Source: Oscillospiraceae bacterium (GTDB lineage Bacteria > Bacillota > Clostridia > Oscillospirales > Ruminococcaceae). From it: a DNA stretch of 16,345 bases. Positions 1-6,341 of the stretch are shown here, in pieces (position 1 is the stretch's first letter; each line of letters begins with the position of its first letter). A program made the position numbers and the translations under genes. The stretch lies in assembly GCA_031253365.1 (NCBI GenBank), contig JAIRWE010000158.1, positions 1 through 16,345 of the forward strand, given 5' to 3'. Below the pieces are notes generated by a model. That model was not told the origin of the DNA, made no database searches, and saw nothing but the letters and a program-made list of their open reading frames with translations.

Positions 1-564
1 CTGTCCCCCTTGGTTTTTTTCTGTATTTTTGGGCTTTTTGGACGGCTTATCCGGCTTGGGCGAAATAATCGCGGTGTACAACTTACCTTCCAGCTTCGAC
101 GGCTTATCGTCGGGGACGCCCGCCTCCGAACAAGCCGCCTTGAAGTTCTCCATCAGCTTCCTTCCCAAATCGAAGTGCGTAACCTCCCTGCCTTTGAAGC
201 GGATGGTCACCTTGACTTTATCGCCCGCTTTAAGGAACTTAATCGCGTGGTTCACCTTCGTGTTGAAATCGTTGGCGTCTATGTTAAGGGAAAGTCTTAC
301 TTCCTTTAATTGCGTTTGCTGCTGGTTCTTGCGTTGGTCCTTCTCGCGCTTGGACTGCTCGAAACGATACTTCCCGTAATCCATTATACGGCAGACGGGA
401 GGCGCCCCCTGCGGCGCGATTAACACGAGGTCGAGGTTGGCTTTATCGGCAAGCGCCTGCGCGTCCCTGCCGGACATGATACCGAACGCCTCGCCCTTTT
501 CGCCGACGACGCGAACCTCCGGCAATCGGATTTCGCCGTTGATTAGCAGATTTTTCGTGCTGAT
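1..564 (-). CDS. infC: Translation initiation factor IF-3 (3' end cut by window edge)
   Basis: IF-3 binds the 30S subunit, keeps it apart from 50S and checks start-codon and initiator-tRNA pairing. The frame read from 564 downward gives an N-terminal domain starting ISTKNLLINGEIR, then the family signature around RIMDYGKYRFEQSK (about residues 65-78), a Lys/Gln-rich linker (SKREKDQRKNQQQ) and the C-terminal domain (EVRLSLNID, VTIRFKGRE, KLEGKLYTAII). The reading frame is still open at base 1 after 188 codons, in a Lys-rich tail, so the stop lies outside the window; most of the protein is present. No ATG, GTG or TTG start is suitably placed. The codon at 562-564 is ATC, 9 nt after an AAAGGGAG ribosome site. 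In most bacteria rpmI and rplT follow, which here would be beyond the left edge. Confidence 0.95.
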   Translation of the reverse strand, partial: MSTKNLLINGEIRLPEVRVVGEKGEAFGIMSGRDAQALADKANLDLVLIAPQGAPPVCRIMDYGKYRFEQSKREKDQRKNQQQTQLKEVRLSLNIDANDFNTKVNHAIKFLKAGDKVKVTIRFKGREVTHFDLGRKLMENFKAACSEAGVPDDKPSKLEGKLYTAIISPKPDKPSKKPKNTEKNQGGQ

Positions 565-581
565 AAAAGTACACTCCCTTT
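562..581 (-). promoter_or_regulatory. infC ribosome site with apparent AUC start codon
   Basis: The Shine-Dalgarno AAAGGGAG lies at 574-581 and the ATC codon at 562-564, a 9-nt gap. The upstream in-frame codons (AGG GAG TGT ACT TTT) hold no usual start, and the protein aligns with IF-3 from this codon on. Rare AUU, AUC or AUA starts on infC are established in other bacteria and allow IF-3 to repress its own translation. That the same control operates here is inference. Confidence 0.75.
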
Positions 582-603
582 CAGAGGATTCCGCTCCCCT
601 GCC

Positions 604-632
604 ATTATATACGATGTTTTTTTGTTTGTCAA
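604..632 (-). promoter_or_regulatory. Sigma-A promoter of infC
   Basis: On the minus strand TTGACA (627-632) is followed after exactly 17 bases by TATAAT (604-609), a perfect match to consensus. The start of transcription should lie near 597, leaving a leader of only about 33 nt before the AUC codon. That is too short for the long L20-type leader seen upstream of infC in some Bacillota. The promoter begins about 30 bp after the stop of the preceding co-directional gene, with no terminator between them. Confidence 0.9.
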
Positions 633-662
633 GCGTTTTGGAAAAGTTTATTGGCAGGTTGC

Positions 663-1811
663 CTACTCCTTGCCGTGCGCCTTGGCGTATTCCCGAACGT
701 CCTCTATGCGGTTGTCGGAACGCCGCTTCAACAGCTCGGTCACGGAGGGGCTTGTCTTTACCATATAAAAGTAATTCTTCGCCTCGTCAAGGTTGCCCAA
801 TCTGAAATTCAGCTCGCCGATTACATAACACACCTGCTGCGTCTGCTTTTCGGAGATGTTGAAGTTCGTGTAGGCGTACTGATAGTTTTCAAGCGACTGC
901 TTCGCGGCGTAAAGCTCCATTTTCTCGTCCTTGCAATCGGCGTAAAGCCTGCTGACCTTATGCCAAAGCCCCCCCGCCGTGAGCTGATAGTCGGCGAAAA
1001 GCACGGGGGTGCAAAGGAGAGCCAAATAATAGCCGGCAAAAACGGCGAAGGTGTCCCTGTCCCGCCCCGTTTGTATGCGCGTATCCAGCTTATACTTGCC
1101 GACAAGTTGGTTGATTTTGTCGGCGAGCTTTACCGACGTGTCGGCGAACGAATGGTAATCGACGCTGAAAAGGCAGTTGGGGCAGGTGGTGATTTCATAA
1201 TAGAGCGGCTCCGCGTCCTTGTACCTCACGCGGGAATCGGGGTCGGTTCCCTGCTGCCTTAACCTTGACATGAACACCCCCAGATTGTCGAAAACGTGCC
1301 CGCAAAGCGGACAGGTCGCCTTCGTGCAGTAAACGAGCTGCTCGTTGGAGTTCATAAGCCCCAGCGTGTAGCTGCCGTGCCCTTCCGGGAACAGCTTGCT
1401 TTTCCCGGAAGGCGCATCGCTGTCCGTCTTTCTCAGCTTGCCCAACTCGGCGTCGGCTTCCGACAGCCGACGGCAGATGTTCTCGGCGACCGACAGCGCC
1501 GTGTCCGTGTAATCGCGGAAAAATTCCTTGACGTTTTCGCGCGTGATGATGAACGCCAGGACTTCCTGCGTCAGCGCGACCAAGGTTTCGGTCTGCGCGC
1601 TGTCAAGGAAAAGCGACTGCTCGCAGTGGAAGCTCCCCGGCCCGATAACCTTCACGCAGGTTTCGACCGCGCTCTTGTAATTCTTGTAGACGCCCGCGTT
1701 GCCTTTCAGCACGACGACCATCCCTTTTGACAGCGAGGAACCCTCCTTGACGATGACCTCGCCCATCGGGAATTTCTTCGGGCTTATGGTTTCGGAACTG
1801 TTAATCGCCAT
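663..1811 (-). CDS. Cyclic-nucleotide-binding-like domain fused to DUF2225
   Basis: A 382-aa cytoplasmic protein without signal peptide. Residues about 15-120 read as a CRP-type beta-barrel (GEVIVKEGSSLSKGMVVVLKG, VIGPGSFHCEQSLF). The usual phosphate-binding Arg of the cassette is not evident (DSAQTETLVAL), so ligand binding is uncertain. After a variable linker comes DUF2225, with paired CPLC and CPNC cysteine motifs that look like a zinc site, the segment PLYYEITTCPNC, and a helical TPR-like C-terminus (GELNFRLGNLDEAKNYF). DUF2225 has no assigned function that I know of; the fusion suggests a sensor or regulator. ATG 1809-1811 was chosen over an in-frame GTG two codons upstream. It is the last gene of the minus-strand secretion operon, 48 bp after the preceding stop, separated by heptad repeats. 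Confidence 0.8.
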   Translation of the reverse strand: MAINSSETISPKKFPMGEVIVKEGSSLSKGMVVVLKGNAGVYKNYKSAVETCVKVIGPGSFHCEQSLFLDSAQTETLVALTQEVLAFIITRENVKEFFRDYTDTALSVAENICRRLSEADAELGKLRKTDSDAPSGKSKLFPEGHGSYTLGLMNSNEQLVYCTKATCPLCGHVFDNLGVFMSRLRQQGTDPDSRVRYKDAEPLYYEITTCPNCLFSVDYHSFADTSVKLADKINQLVGKYKLDTRIQTGRDRDTFAVFAGYYLALLCTPVLFADYQLTAGGLWHKVSRLYADCKDEKMELYAAKQSLENYQYAYTNFNISEKQTQQVCYVIGELNFRLGNLDEAKNYFYMVKTSPSVTELLKRRSDNRIEDVREYAKAHGKE

Positions 1812-1829
1812 ACCCACCCACTTTCCGCA

Positions 1830-1864
1830 TCCTAAATCCTAAATCCTAAATCCTAAAACCTAAC
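1830..1864 (-). repeat. Heptanucleotide tandem repeat, intercistronic copy 1
   Basis: On the plus strand there are four perfect TCCTAAA units (1830-1857) followed by ACCTAAC (1858-1864). Read on the coding strand this is (TTTAGGA)n. The stop codon TAG of the upstream solute-binding protein (1860-1862) lies inside the first unit. Because the unit is 7 bp, it presents TAG in successive frames and repeats an AGGA core similar to a Shine-Dalgarno site just ahead of the next gene. The same design occurs at 4693-4720 and, more degenerate, at 6307-6341. Confidence 0.9.
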
Positions 1865-3290
1865 TCACCGACGCGTTCAGCTTGTCGATTTGCGCCGTCA
1901 CGACGGCAAGCTCTTCGTCTCTCATCTGCGTGTACGACTCGCCGTGAACCAGCACGTATTTCGTGATGCGCTCCACGGAGTTTTCATAAACGTCCTTGCT
2001 GCCCACTTCCTCGCCTATGCCGTTCTTGAAATCGAACACGGGGTATAAGTCGCGCACGGTTTCGTCCAAGATGTCAAGCTGCCTGTCCGTCCAGCCGTAG
2101 TCGATTTGGAGTTTGTTGCGCGCCTGCTGCTTGATTTCCGGGTCCCTCACCGTCAGGACGACGCACTGCGTCCAGGCTTTGAAAGCGTCGGGGTTCTTGG
2201 AACCGGAACAGAACATATACGATTCCTGCCGCATCTGCTGATAATACTTGTCGGAATACGGGTCGCGCGGGTAAGGCACGAGCTGGATTTCGTCGTCCGC
2301 CCAGCCGTCCTTGTCGCGGTAATTGTGGAGCATTTCGTTGTACCACCACTGCCCGTTATCCCACAGGAGGATATTGCCGCTCCTGAACTCCTGATAGTTC
2401 ATGCTCCAGTTGTTCAGCTCGTGCTGCGGGTAGCGGTAATTGCGGACGCTGAGGATATAAACCATGTCCATGACGGCTTCCACCCTCGCGTCGAACATAT
2501 TGTTGACCAACTTGCCGTTTTCAAGCGTAATCAGCCCCTTGCCGGTGGTGCAAATCAGCGATTCGTCGGGGTCCCAGCCGCTGACGGAATACTTGCCGTT
2601 CGCGGGGTCCGAGAAACCCACGCATATTTCAAGGAACTTATCCCAGTCCCACTGCCCCGCCTTATAGAGGGTGTAAGGGTCTTCCAGCCCCGCCGCGTCC
2701 ATTATGCTTTTCCTGTACCACAGGAAATACGACGGCACAAGCTCGGTAACGGCGCAGTAGTTTTTTCCCCCCCACTCGAACAGCTTGATGACGTCGGCGG
2801 ACTCCTGCCATTCGGGCGCGGATAAATCAATCACGCCGTCTATGGTCTGGAACAGGTTGGCGTAAACGCCGTAGGGGTAATAGCGCGCCTCAAACGGGAA
2901 TATATCGGGGGAGTCGCCGGAGGTGATTTTCTTCGCCAGCTGCACGTAGCGCTGGTCATAATGCCCGCAGTTCCAAAACTCCACGATGTCCGTGTCCTCT
3001 TCGTTTTTCTGCGCGGGAACGCCGTACCTCGCCCTGAACAGCTCCGCCGCCGGGGAGGTTTCGTCAATCCAGTTCCCGCCCGAACCCGGCCACGAAAGAA
3101 ACTTGATTTTTTCGGTGATTTGAACGTCGGGGAGCGCCTCGCTGCCCACAATCTTGGACACCGCGGCGATTACCCCCGCGTGGTGTTCGTTGCGCCGCTG
3201 CTCCTCGACGTCGCGGGTTCCGCCGCCGCCGCACGCGGTAACGGAGAGAACCAGACCCGCAACCAATGTAAGAACCGCCAATTTTTTCAT
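1860..3290 (-). CDS. Extracellular solute-binding lipoprotein (ABC sugar type), paralogue 2
   Basis: A 476-aa exported lipoprotein: basic MKK start, hydrophobic stretch and lipobox LSVTAC with the lipidated Cys at residue 20, then a GGGG linker. The mature part has the size and general pattern of the family 1 solute-binding proteins of carbohydrate ABC importers, rich in Trp and Tyr typical of sugar pockets (YRYPQHELNNW, WDNGQWWYNEML, GWDPDESL). It aligns without large gaps to the protein at 6335-7756, including long identical stretches such as PDIFPFEARYYPYGVY. Ligand unknown. No permease or ATPase gene is in the window, so it must use a distant transporter or act as a surface binder. Its 5' leader and signal-peptide DNA resemble those of two neighbouring genes. 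Confidence 0.88.
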   Translation of the reverse strand: MKKLAVLTLVAGLVLSVTACGGGGTRDVEEQRRNEHHAGVIAAVSKIVGSEALPDVQITEKIKFLSWPGSGGNWIDETSPAAELFRARYGVPAQKNEEDTDIVEFWNCGHYDQRYVQLAKKITSGDSPDIFPFEARYYPYGVYANLFQTIDGVIDLSAPEWQESADVIKLFEWGGKNYCAVTELVPSYFLWYRKSIMDAAGLEDPYTLYKAGQWDWDKFLEICVGFSDPANGKYSVSGWDPDESLICTTGKGLITLENGKLVNNMFDARVEAVMDMVYILSVRNYRYPQHELNNWSMNYQEFRSGNILLWDNGQWWYNEMLHNYRDKDGWADDEIQLVPYPRDPYSDKYYQQMRQESYMFCSGSKNPDAFKAWTQCVVLTVRDPEIKQQARNKLQIDYGWTDRQLDILDETVRDLYPVFDFKNGIGEEVGSKDVYENSVERITKYVLVHGESYTQMRDEELAVVTAQIDKLNASVS

Positions 3291-3316
3291 AACCTTAAAC
3301 TGCCTTTCTTTTTTTT
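3288..3316 (-). repeat. Duplicated start-site leader, copy A
   Basis: The start codon of the solute-binding protein and the ~26 bp before it (coding strand A8GAAAGGC, then AGTTTAAGGTTATG) closely match the leader of the M23 peptidase gene at 6255-6284; only a few bases differ, with one indel. The signal-peptide codons after it also resemble those of the gene starting at 4690. This points to spread of a leader or export cassette among these genes by duplication or recombination. Confidence 0.7.
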
Positions 3317-3337
3317 ATTGAGTAGTTTTTCCGGAGA

Positions 3338-4690
3338 TTACAGCGTAAGCCACAAAGCGGGGCGAACGCCGTCATAGTCGATGATATCGTGACCGAAGAC
3401 GTAGACATAGCCGCGGTCGCCGACGGCGGCGGCGCGACCACTAACGTCGCCCGGCGACCGGAGCCACCAACCGAAGGCTTCGCCTTCATCAATGGTGTAT
3501 TCTTCTTCATAATAATTATCGTAATATGTGCCGCCCACGTGGCAGGCTATCCTGTCGTCGTTGTATTGGTCGTCTATCAACCAGTCTCTGTCCGGATTGC
3601 CGTTTTTTAACTGCCCGCCGTCGCAGAAGTATTTCACCACTACCTCAATGCTTAACAGGAAGATATGGTCGTCGGTGTCGTTCCCGCCCGGCGTGCCGTA
3701 CCATTGATTGTCCTCGTTGCCGATTTTGGTCTTGACTATCTTCGCCTTGTCTTTTTTGTCGAACGAGTTGTAAAACTCGCCGTTAAGATAAGCGCGTAAA
3801 TCGCAGGTTTCCCAGGTTACTACTTCCTGTTTTTCATTATACGCCCTGTCGAATATTACTTTGTCGGTGATGATTAAGGCTTTGCCGTCTTTTTTATCAA
3901 GCACGCGCCAGTCATACCCGCCGAAGCGGATTGTTTCGTAATCGGAAGCGGGCGGCTGTGTCGTCGCGGGCGGTCCGGGGGTAGGCGTGGGCGATTGTGT
4001 CGTCGCGGGCGGTTCGGTGGGCAGCGCTTCGCCTGTTAAATTCAGCCACAAAGCGGGGCGAACGCCGCCATTGACGAAGACATGGTTGCCGAGGACGTTG
4101 ACACTGCCGTTGAGGAAGACGTTGGCGGCGTAGATACTAAGGCTGCCCGGCGACCGAAGCCACCAACCGGATGCATTTCCTTCTGAATTATAGGCGACTC
4201 TTGCGTTATCGTCGCTGAAATATTCGTTCGCTTCGTCAATGCTCAACAAAAAGATTTTGTCGGTCGTATCGTTGCCGCCCGGCGTCCCGTATGCCGGATT
4301 ATCGTTGTTTATTACCTGCGTTTCGGCGACCCGCGCTTTGTCCGCTTTGCCGAACGAGTTATAAAACTCGCCGTTCAGGTATGCGCGTAAGTCGCAGGTT
4401 TCCCAGGTTACTACTTCCTGTTTTTCATTATACGCCCTGTCGTCTATTACTTTGTCGGTGATGATTAACGCCTTGCCGTCTTTTTTATCAAGCACGCGCC
4501 AGTCATACCCGCCGAATTGTATTATTTCGCCGACCGTCGCGGTTAGGGCGGGCGGCTCGGTCGGCGCGGCGTCCGACGTTACGGTTCTGCGGGGTTCCGG
4601 TTCGTCCCGGTAAACGCCGTCTCCGCCGCCGCCGCACGCGGTAACGGAAAGCGCCAAACCCGCAACCAACAAAACAGCCAATCTCTTCAT
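3338..4690 (-). CDS. Lipoprotein with two DUF6273 domains and hypervariable C-terminal segments
   Basis: A 450-aa lipoprotein (lipobox LSVTAC, Cys 19, GGGG linker), then a Pro/Thr spacer. DUF6273-type domain 1 spans about residues 54-222, a Pro/Thr linker (TQSPTPTPGPPATT) follows, and domain 2 spans about 252-450. Each domain begins with FGGYDWRVLDKKDGKALIIT, carries WETCDLRAYLNGEFYNSF and YGTPGGND, and closes with GWWLRSPG, 26 variable residues and GVRPALWL. Domain 2 has an insert of about 30 acidic/Tyr-rich residues before GWWLRSPG. The layout recalls C-type-lectin-like folds used as binding scaffolds, but that fold is inference. The two 26-residue segments differ at nearly every exposed-type position while their flanks are almost identical. 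It is lipid-anchored on the outside of the cell, so probably a surface ligand binder; the ligand is unknown. Confidence 0.85.
   Translation of the reverse strand: MKRLAVLLVAGLALSVTACGGGGDGVYRDEPEPRRTVTSDAAPTEPPALTATVGEIIQFGGYDWRVLDKKDGKALIITDKVIDDRAYNEKQEVVTWETCDLRAYLNGEFYNSFGKADKARVAETQVINNDNPAYGTPGGNDTTDKIFLLSIDEANEYFSDDNARVAYNSEGNASGWWLRSPGSLSIYAANVFLNGSVNVLGNHVFVNGGVRPALWLNLTGEALPTEPPATTQSPTPTPGPPATTQPPASDYETIRFGGYDWRVLDKKDGKALIITDKVIFDRAYNEKQEVVTWETCDLRAYLNGEFYNSFDKKDKAKIVKTKIGNEDNQWYGTPGGNDTDDHIFLLSIEVVVKYFCDGGQLKNGNPDRDWLIDDQYNDDRIACHVGGTYYDNYYEEEYTIDEGEAFGWWLRSPGDVSGRAAAVGDRGYVYVFGHDIIDYDGVRPALWLTL
3371..3448 (-). other. Candidate retroelement variable region, domain 2
   Basis: These 26 codons lie between LRSPG and GVRPALW of the second DUF6273 domain. 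Compared codon by codon with 4067-4144, 19 codons differ, with 16 changes at position 1, 10 at position 2 and only 2 at position 3. All differing codons end in C or T. Most unchanged codons (GCC, GCC, GTC, GGC, GTC, GTC) lack adenine. The 22 bp on the 3' side (3349-3370) are identical to those beside the other segment and contain no adenine on the coding strand. The segment ends 11 codons before the stop, a typical place for such a region. Confidence 0.65.
3792..3925 (-). repeat. Intragenic direct repeat, domain 2 copy
   Basis: This 134-bp stretch encodes the N-terminal part of the second DUF6273 domain. It matches 4383-4516 with 5 mismatches by eye and no gaps. The centres of the domains are much more diverged at protein level, so the identity is patchy and suggests gene conversion or a recent partial duplication. 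Confidence 0.9.
4067..4144 (-). other. Candidate retroelement variable region, domain 1
   Basis: This is the partner of 3371-3448, also 26 codons, without any indel between the two. Examples of paired codons (this copy/other copy) are AAC/GCC, AAC/CGC, AAC/TAC, AAC/CAC, TAC/CGC, TTC/GGC, CTC/GAC and AGT/TAT. Six codons in this copy are still AAC or AAT or one step away, as expected if the template reads AAY at variable sites. The 5' flank (4145-4168) differs from the other copy's flank at one of 24 bases, and the 3' flank (4045-4066) is identical over 22. Confidence 0.65.
4383..4516 (-). repeat. Intragenic direct repeat, domain 1 copy
   Basis: First-domain counterpart of 3792-3925, in the same orientation with a 591-bp offset. 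Recombination between the two copies would delete or add one whole DUF6273 domain in frame, since 591 is a multiple of three. Confidence 0.9.
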
Positions 4691-4692
4691 AA

Positions 4693-4720
4693 CCCTAAAT
4701 CCTAAATCCTAAAACCTAAC
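4693..4720 (-). repeat. Heptanucleotide tandem repeat, intercistronic copy 2
   Basis: Plus-strand units are CCCTAAA, TCCTAAA, TCCTAAA and ACCTAAC. As in the copy at 1830-1864, the upstream gene's TAG stop (4716-4718) lies in the ACCTAAC unit. The other end runs to within 2 bases of the next ATG (4688-4690), so the last AGG of the array is the only Shine-Dalgarno-like sequence in front of that gene. Confidence 0.9.
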
Positions 4721-5390
4721 CCGAATACTCCGCTATCTTTTTGTCAAGGGCGTCCCTCGCTTCCCGCACAAACGGGATTTTGTCGTACATTTCGCGTTTT
4801 TCCTCGATCAGTTCGGCGGGAATCCCCTGCGCCCTGTAATCCTCGATCGAATGGGTATAGACCCAAGCGGGCGAATACAGCCTGCCGTTATAAAACACCG
4901 AATATTCCGAGGCGAAACGCTCGTTGACTTTCGCGTCGTCGTAGGTGAATATGACGTCAAAATCCTCGTCGGTCAACACGAACCACCACAACTCCGAAGC
5001 GTCAACGTCCGCCCACTCGGACATCGTCTCGTATTGCTTTTTGTACATCTCGCGAACGGCGTTTTCATCCGGTTTGAAAGCCTTCAAAAGCGAATACAAA
5101 TTCGCGTGTCCGGTCAAAGAGGGTTCGCTTTCCTCGGTTAATAAATTCTCAAAGCTCCATTTGTCATACGCCTCAACCGATACAAAATCCGCGATTTCGG
5201 CGGATATGCCCTCTATTTTCTTGACGCCGGGCTCATAGTACATCGCCAACCCGTCTCCTCCGCCCTGTTCCCCGAACGGCGGGGGCATATCGTCGTTTTC
5301 GCCGCTTTGATTTTGCCCGCAGGAGCAGAAAAACACAACCGCCGCAACGCCGAGTGCCGTAAATTTAGTTAGTCTTTTCACAGTTATCAC
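4716..5390 (-). CDS. Putative lipoprotein of unknown function
   Basis: 224 aa. The N-terminus (VKRLTKF, then a hydrophobic run ending VVFFCSCG) is an export signal with a likely lipobox Cys at residue 24 or 22, followed by an acidic, Gly-rich linker. The mature part is acidic and helical-looking, rich in aromatic residues (ELWWFVLTDEDFDVIFTYDD, YSVFYNGRLYSPAWVY). I recognise no family. The start is a GTG at 5388-5390 behind AGAAAGG; a second in-frame GTG three codons later is possible. It lies 15 nt after the M23 peptidase stop and is followed by heptad repeats leading to the DUF6273 lipoprotein, so it is probably co-transcribed with both and exported to the same surface. Confidence 0.75.
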   Translation of the reverse strand: MITVKRLTKFTALGVAAVVFFCSCGQNQSGENDDMPPPFGEQGGGDGLAMYYEPGVKKIEGISAEIADFVSVEAYDKWSFENLLTEESEPSLTGHANLYSLLKAFKPDENAVREMYKKQYETMSEWADVDASELWWFVLTDEDFDVIFTYDDAKVNERFASEYSVFYNGRLYSPAWVYTHSIEDYRAQGIPAELIEEKREMYDKIPFVREARDALDKKIAEYSG

Positions 5391-5405
5391 CGTACCTTTC
5401 TTGTA

Positions 5406-6257
5406 TCAACTTATCTCATTAAAAAAAAGTTGGGGATTATAAGTGGTGGTATTATACGGATTGAAATAATCCCCATAGTAAGAGTAAACGCCTTCAAGGT
5501 TATTTATATCGAAATGCAAGTGATTGCCCGTTGAGCCACTTCCTTTTTCTCCAACATAACCTATCAAAGTGTTTTTAGTGACGTTATCACCTACATTTAC
5601 TTTTACATCGTTCAAAGTGTTCATGTGCAGATATCTTACAGTCAATCCGGATTCTAACCTAACGACCACAAACCAACCCGTCGTAGATTGATCACCCCTG
5701 TACACCACTTTCCCTTTGCCGACCGAATACATACTATACCCGCCACAGATGTTTTCCCCATTGCCGTTATACTTAACAATATCCACTCCTTTATGTGAAG
5801 GTCCCCAAAAACCGGTAGATGGAATACTTGTCGCTAATTGCGGACTTTTGAACATATACGACCATTTTAAGTCCGCCACATAGGATGACGAACCTACGCT
5901 CCCACCCAAAATCGTAAAACTGCACGTTCCCGTAATTAAAGGCGTCAACAACAAGGTATAGCTTACACCCGCCTTTAGATAACAGCACAAGGGGCTACCG
6001 GAAGTGGGGCTATCTTTGTTGATTAAAACGGTGTTCCCATTTTTCAGTGCAACGTCAATAGGCATCGGTGGAGCGGAAAAATAAAACTTATAAATTCCCG
6101 ACGAAGACACGGACACCGGGTACGAAACGGCAGTGTTCGGCGTCGATATGCTACCGGGCTGGGTAAAAGGCAATGTTAATCCCGCAGACTCAATGGAGAA
6201 TAAATTTAGGCATATACACACCGCGACTGTTATCGAAAATGATTTCAATTTTTTCAT
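5406..6257 (-). CDS. Secreted M23-family metallopeptidase (lysostaphin-like)
   Basis: A 283-aa protein with an N-terminal signal sequence (residues about 1-25, no lipobox). A Ser/Thr-rich beta domain follows (about 35-120), then an M23 peptidase domain. The zinc and catalytic motifs are complete: H155-x3-D159 in HKGVD, H211 in LHM, and H246-L-H248 in NHLHFD. M23 enzymes cut peptide bridges in peptidoglycan, so the likely role is cell-wall remodelling or attack on other cells. ATG 6255-6257 was chosen because the signal peptide begins there; the open frame further upstream runs into the intergenic repeat. Its DNA is visibly more AT-rich than its neighbours, suggesting a different origin. It is the second gene of the operon, about 77 bp after the solute-binding protein stop. 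Confidence 0.9.
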   Translation of the reverse strand: MKKLKSFSITVAVCICLNLFSIESAGLTLPFTQPGSISTPNTAVSYPVSVSSSGIYKFYFSAPPMPIDVALKNGNTVLINKDSPTSGSPLCCYLKAGVSYTLLLTPLITGTCSFTILGGSVGSSSYVADLKWSYMFKSPQLATSIPSTGFWGPSHKGVDIVKYNGNGENICGGYSMYSVGKGKVVYRGDQSTTGWFVVVRLESGLTVRYLHMNTLNDVKVNVGDNVTKNTLIGYVGEKGSGSTGNHLHFDINNLEGVYSYYGDYFNPYNTTTYNPQLFFNEIS

Positions 6258-6284
6258 AACCTTTAACTCGCCTTTCTTTTTTTT
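6255..6284 (-). repeat. Duplicated start-site leader, copy B
   Basis: The leader of the M23 gene closely matches the leader at 3288-3316 (A8GAAAGGC followed by GAGTTAAAGGTTATG on the coding strand). Both are followed by MKKL codons, although the two proteins are unrelated. Confidence 0.7.
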
Positions 6285-6306
6285 CGGAAGCACCCTCCCT
6301 AACAAA

Positions 6307-6341
6307 CTAACAACTAACAACTAAATCCTAACTCCTAACCC
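6307..6341 (-). repeat. Degenerate heptad repeat, intercistronic copy 3
   Basis: Five plus-strand heptads of the form CTAANNN: CTAACAA twice, then CTAAATC, CTAACTC and CTAACCC. The TAG stop of the solute-binding protein (6335-6337) again sits within the array. The phase and TTAG core are shared with the arrays at 1830-1864 and 4693-4720, while the three spacer bases vary. Confidence 0.8.

Noticed and set aside
565..662. L20-type ribosomal leader upstream of infC
   Set aside because: The promoter lies only about 40 bp before the start codon, so the leader is too short for such a structure.
1830..1864. Heptad arrays as a CRISPR array or telomere-like end
   Set aside because: There are no spacers, units are 7 bp and arrays are short and internal to an operon.
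6258..6320. 21-codon N-terminal extension of the M23 peptidase
   Set aside because: It reads through the heptad repeat and RBS; the signal peptide begins at 6257.
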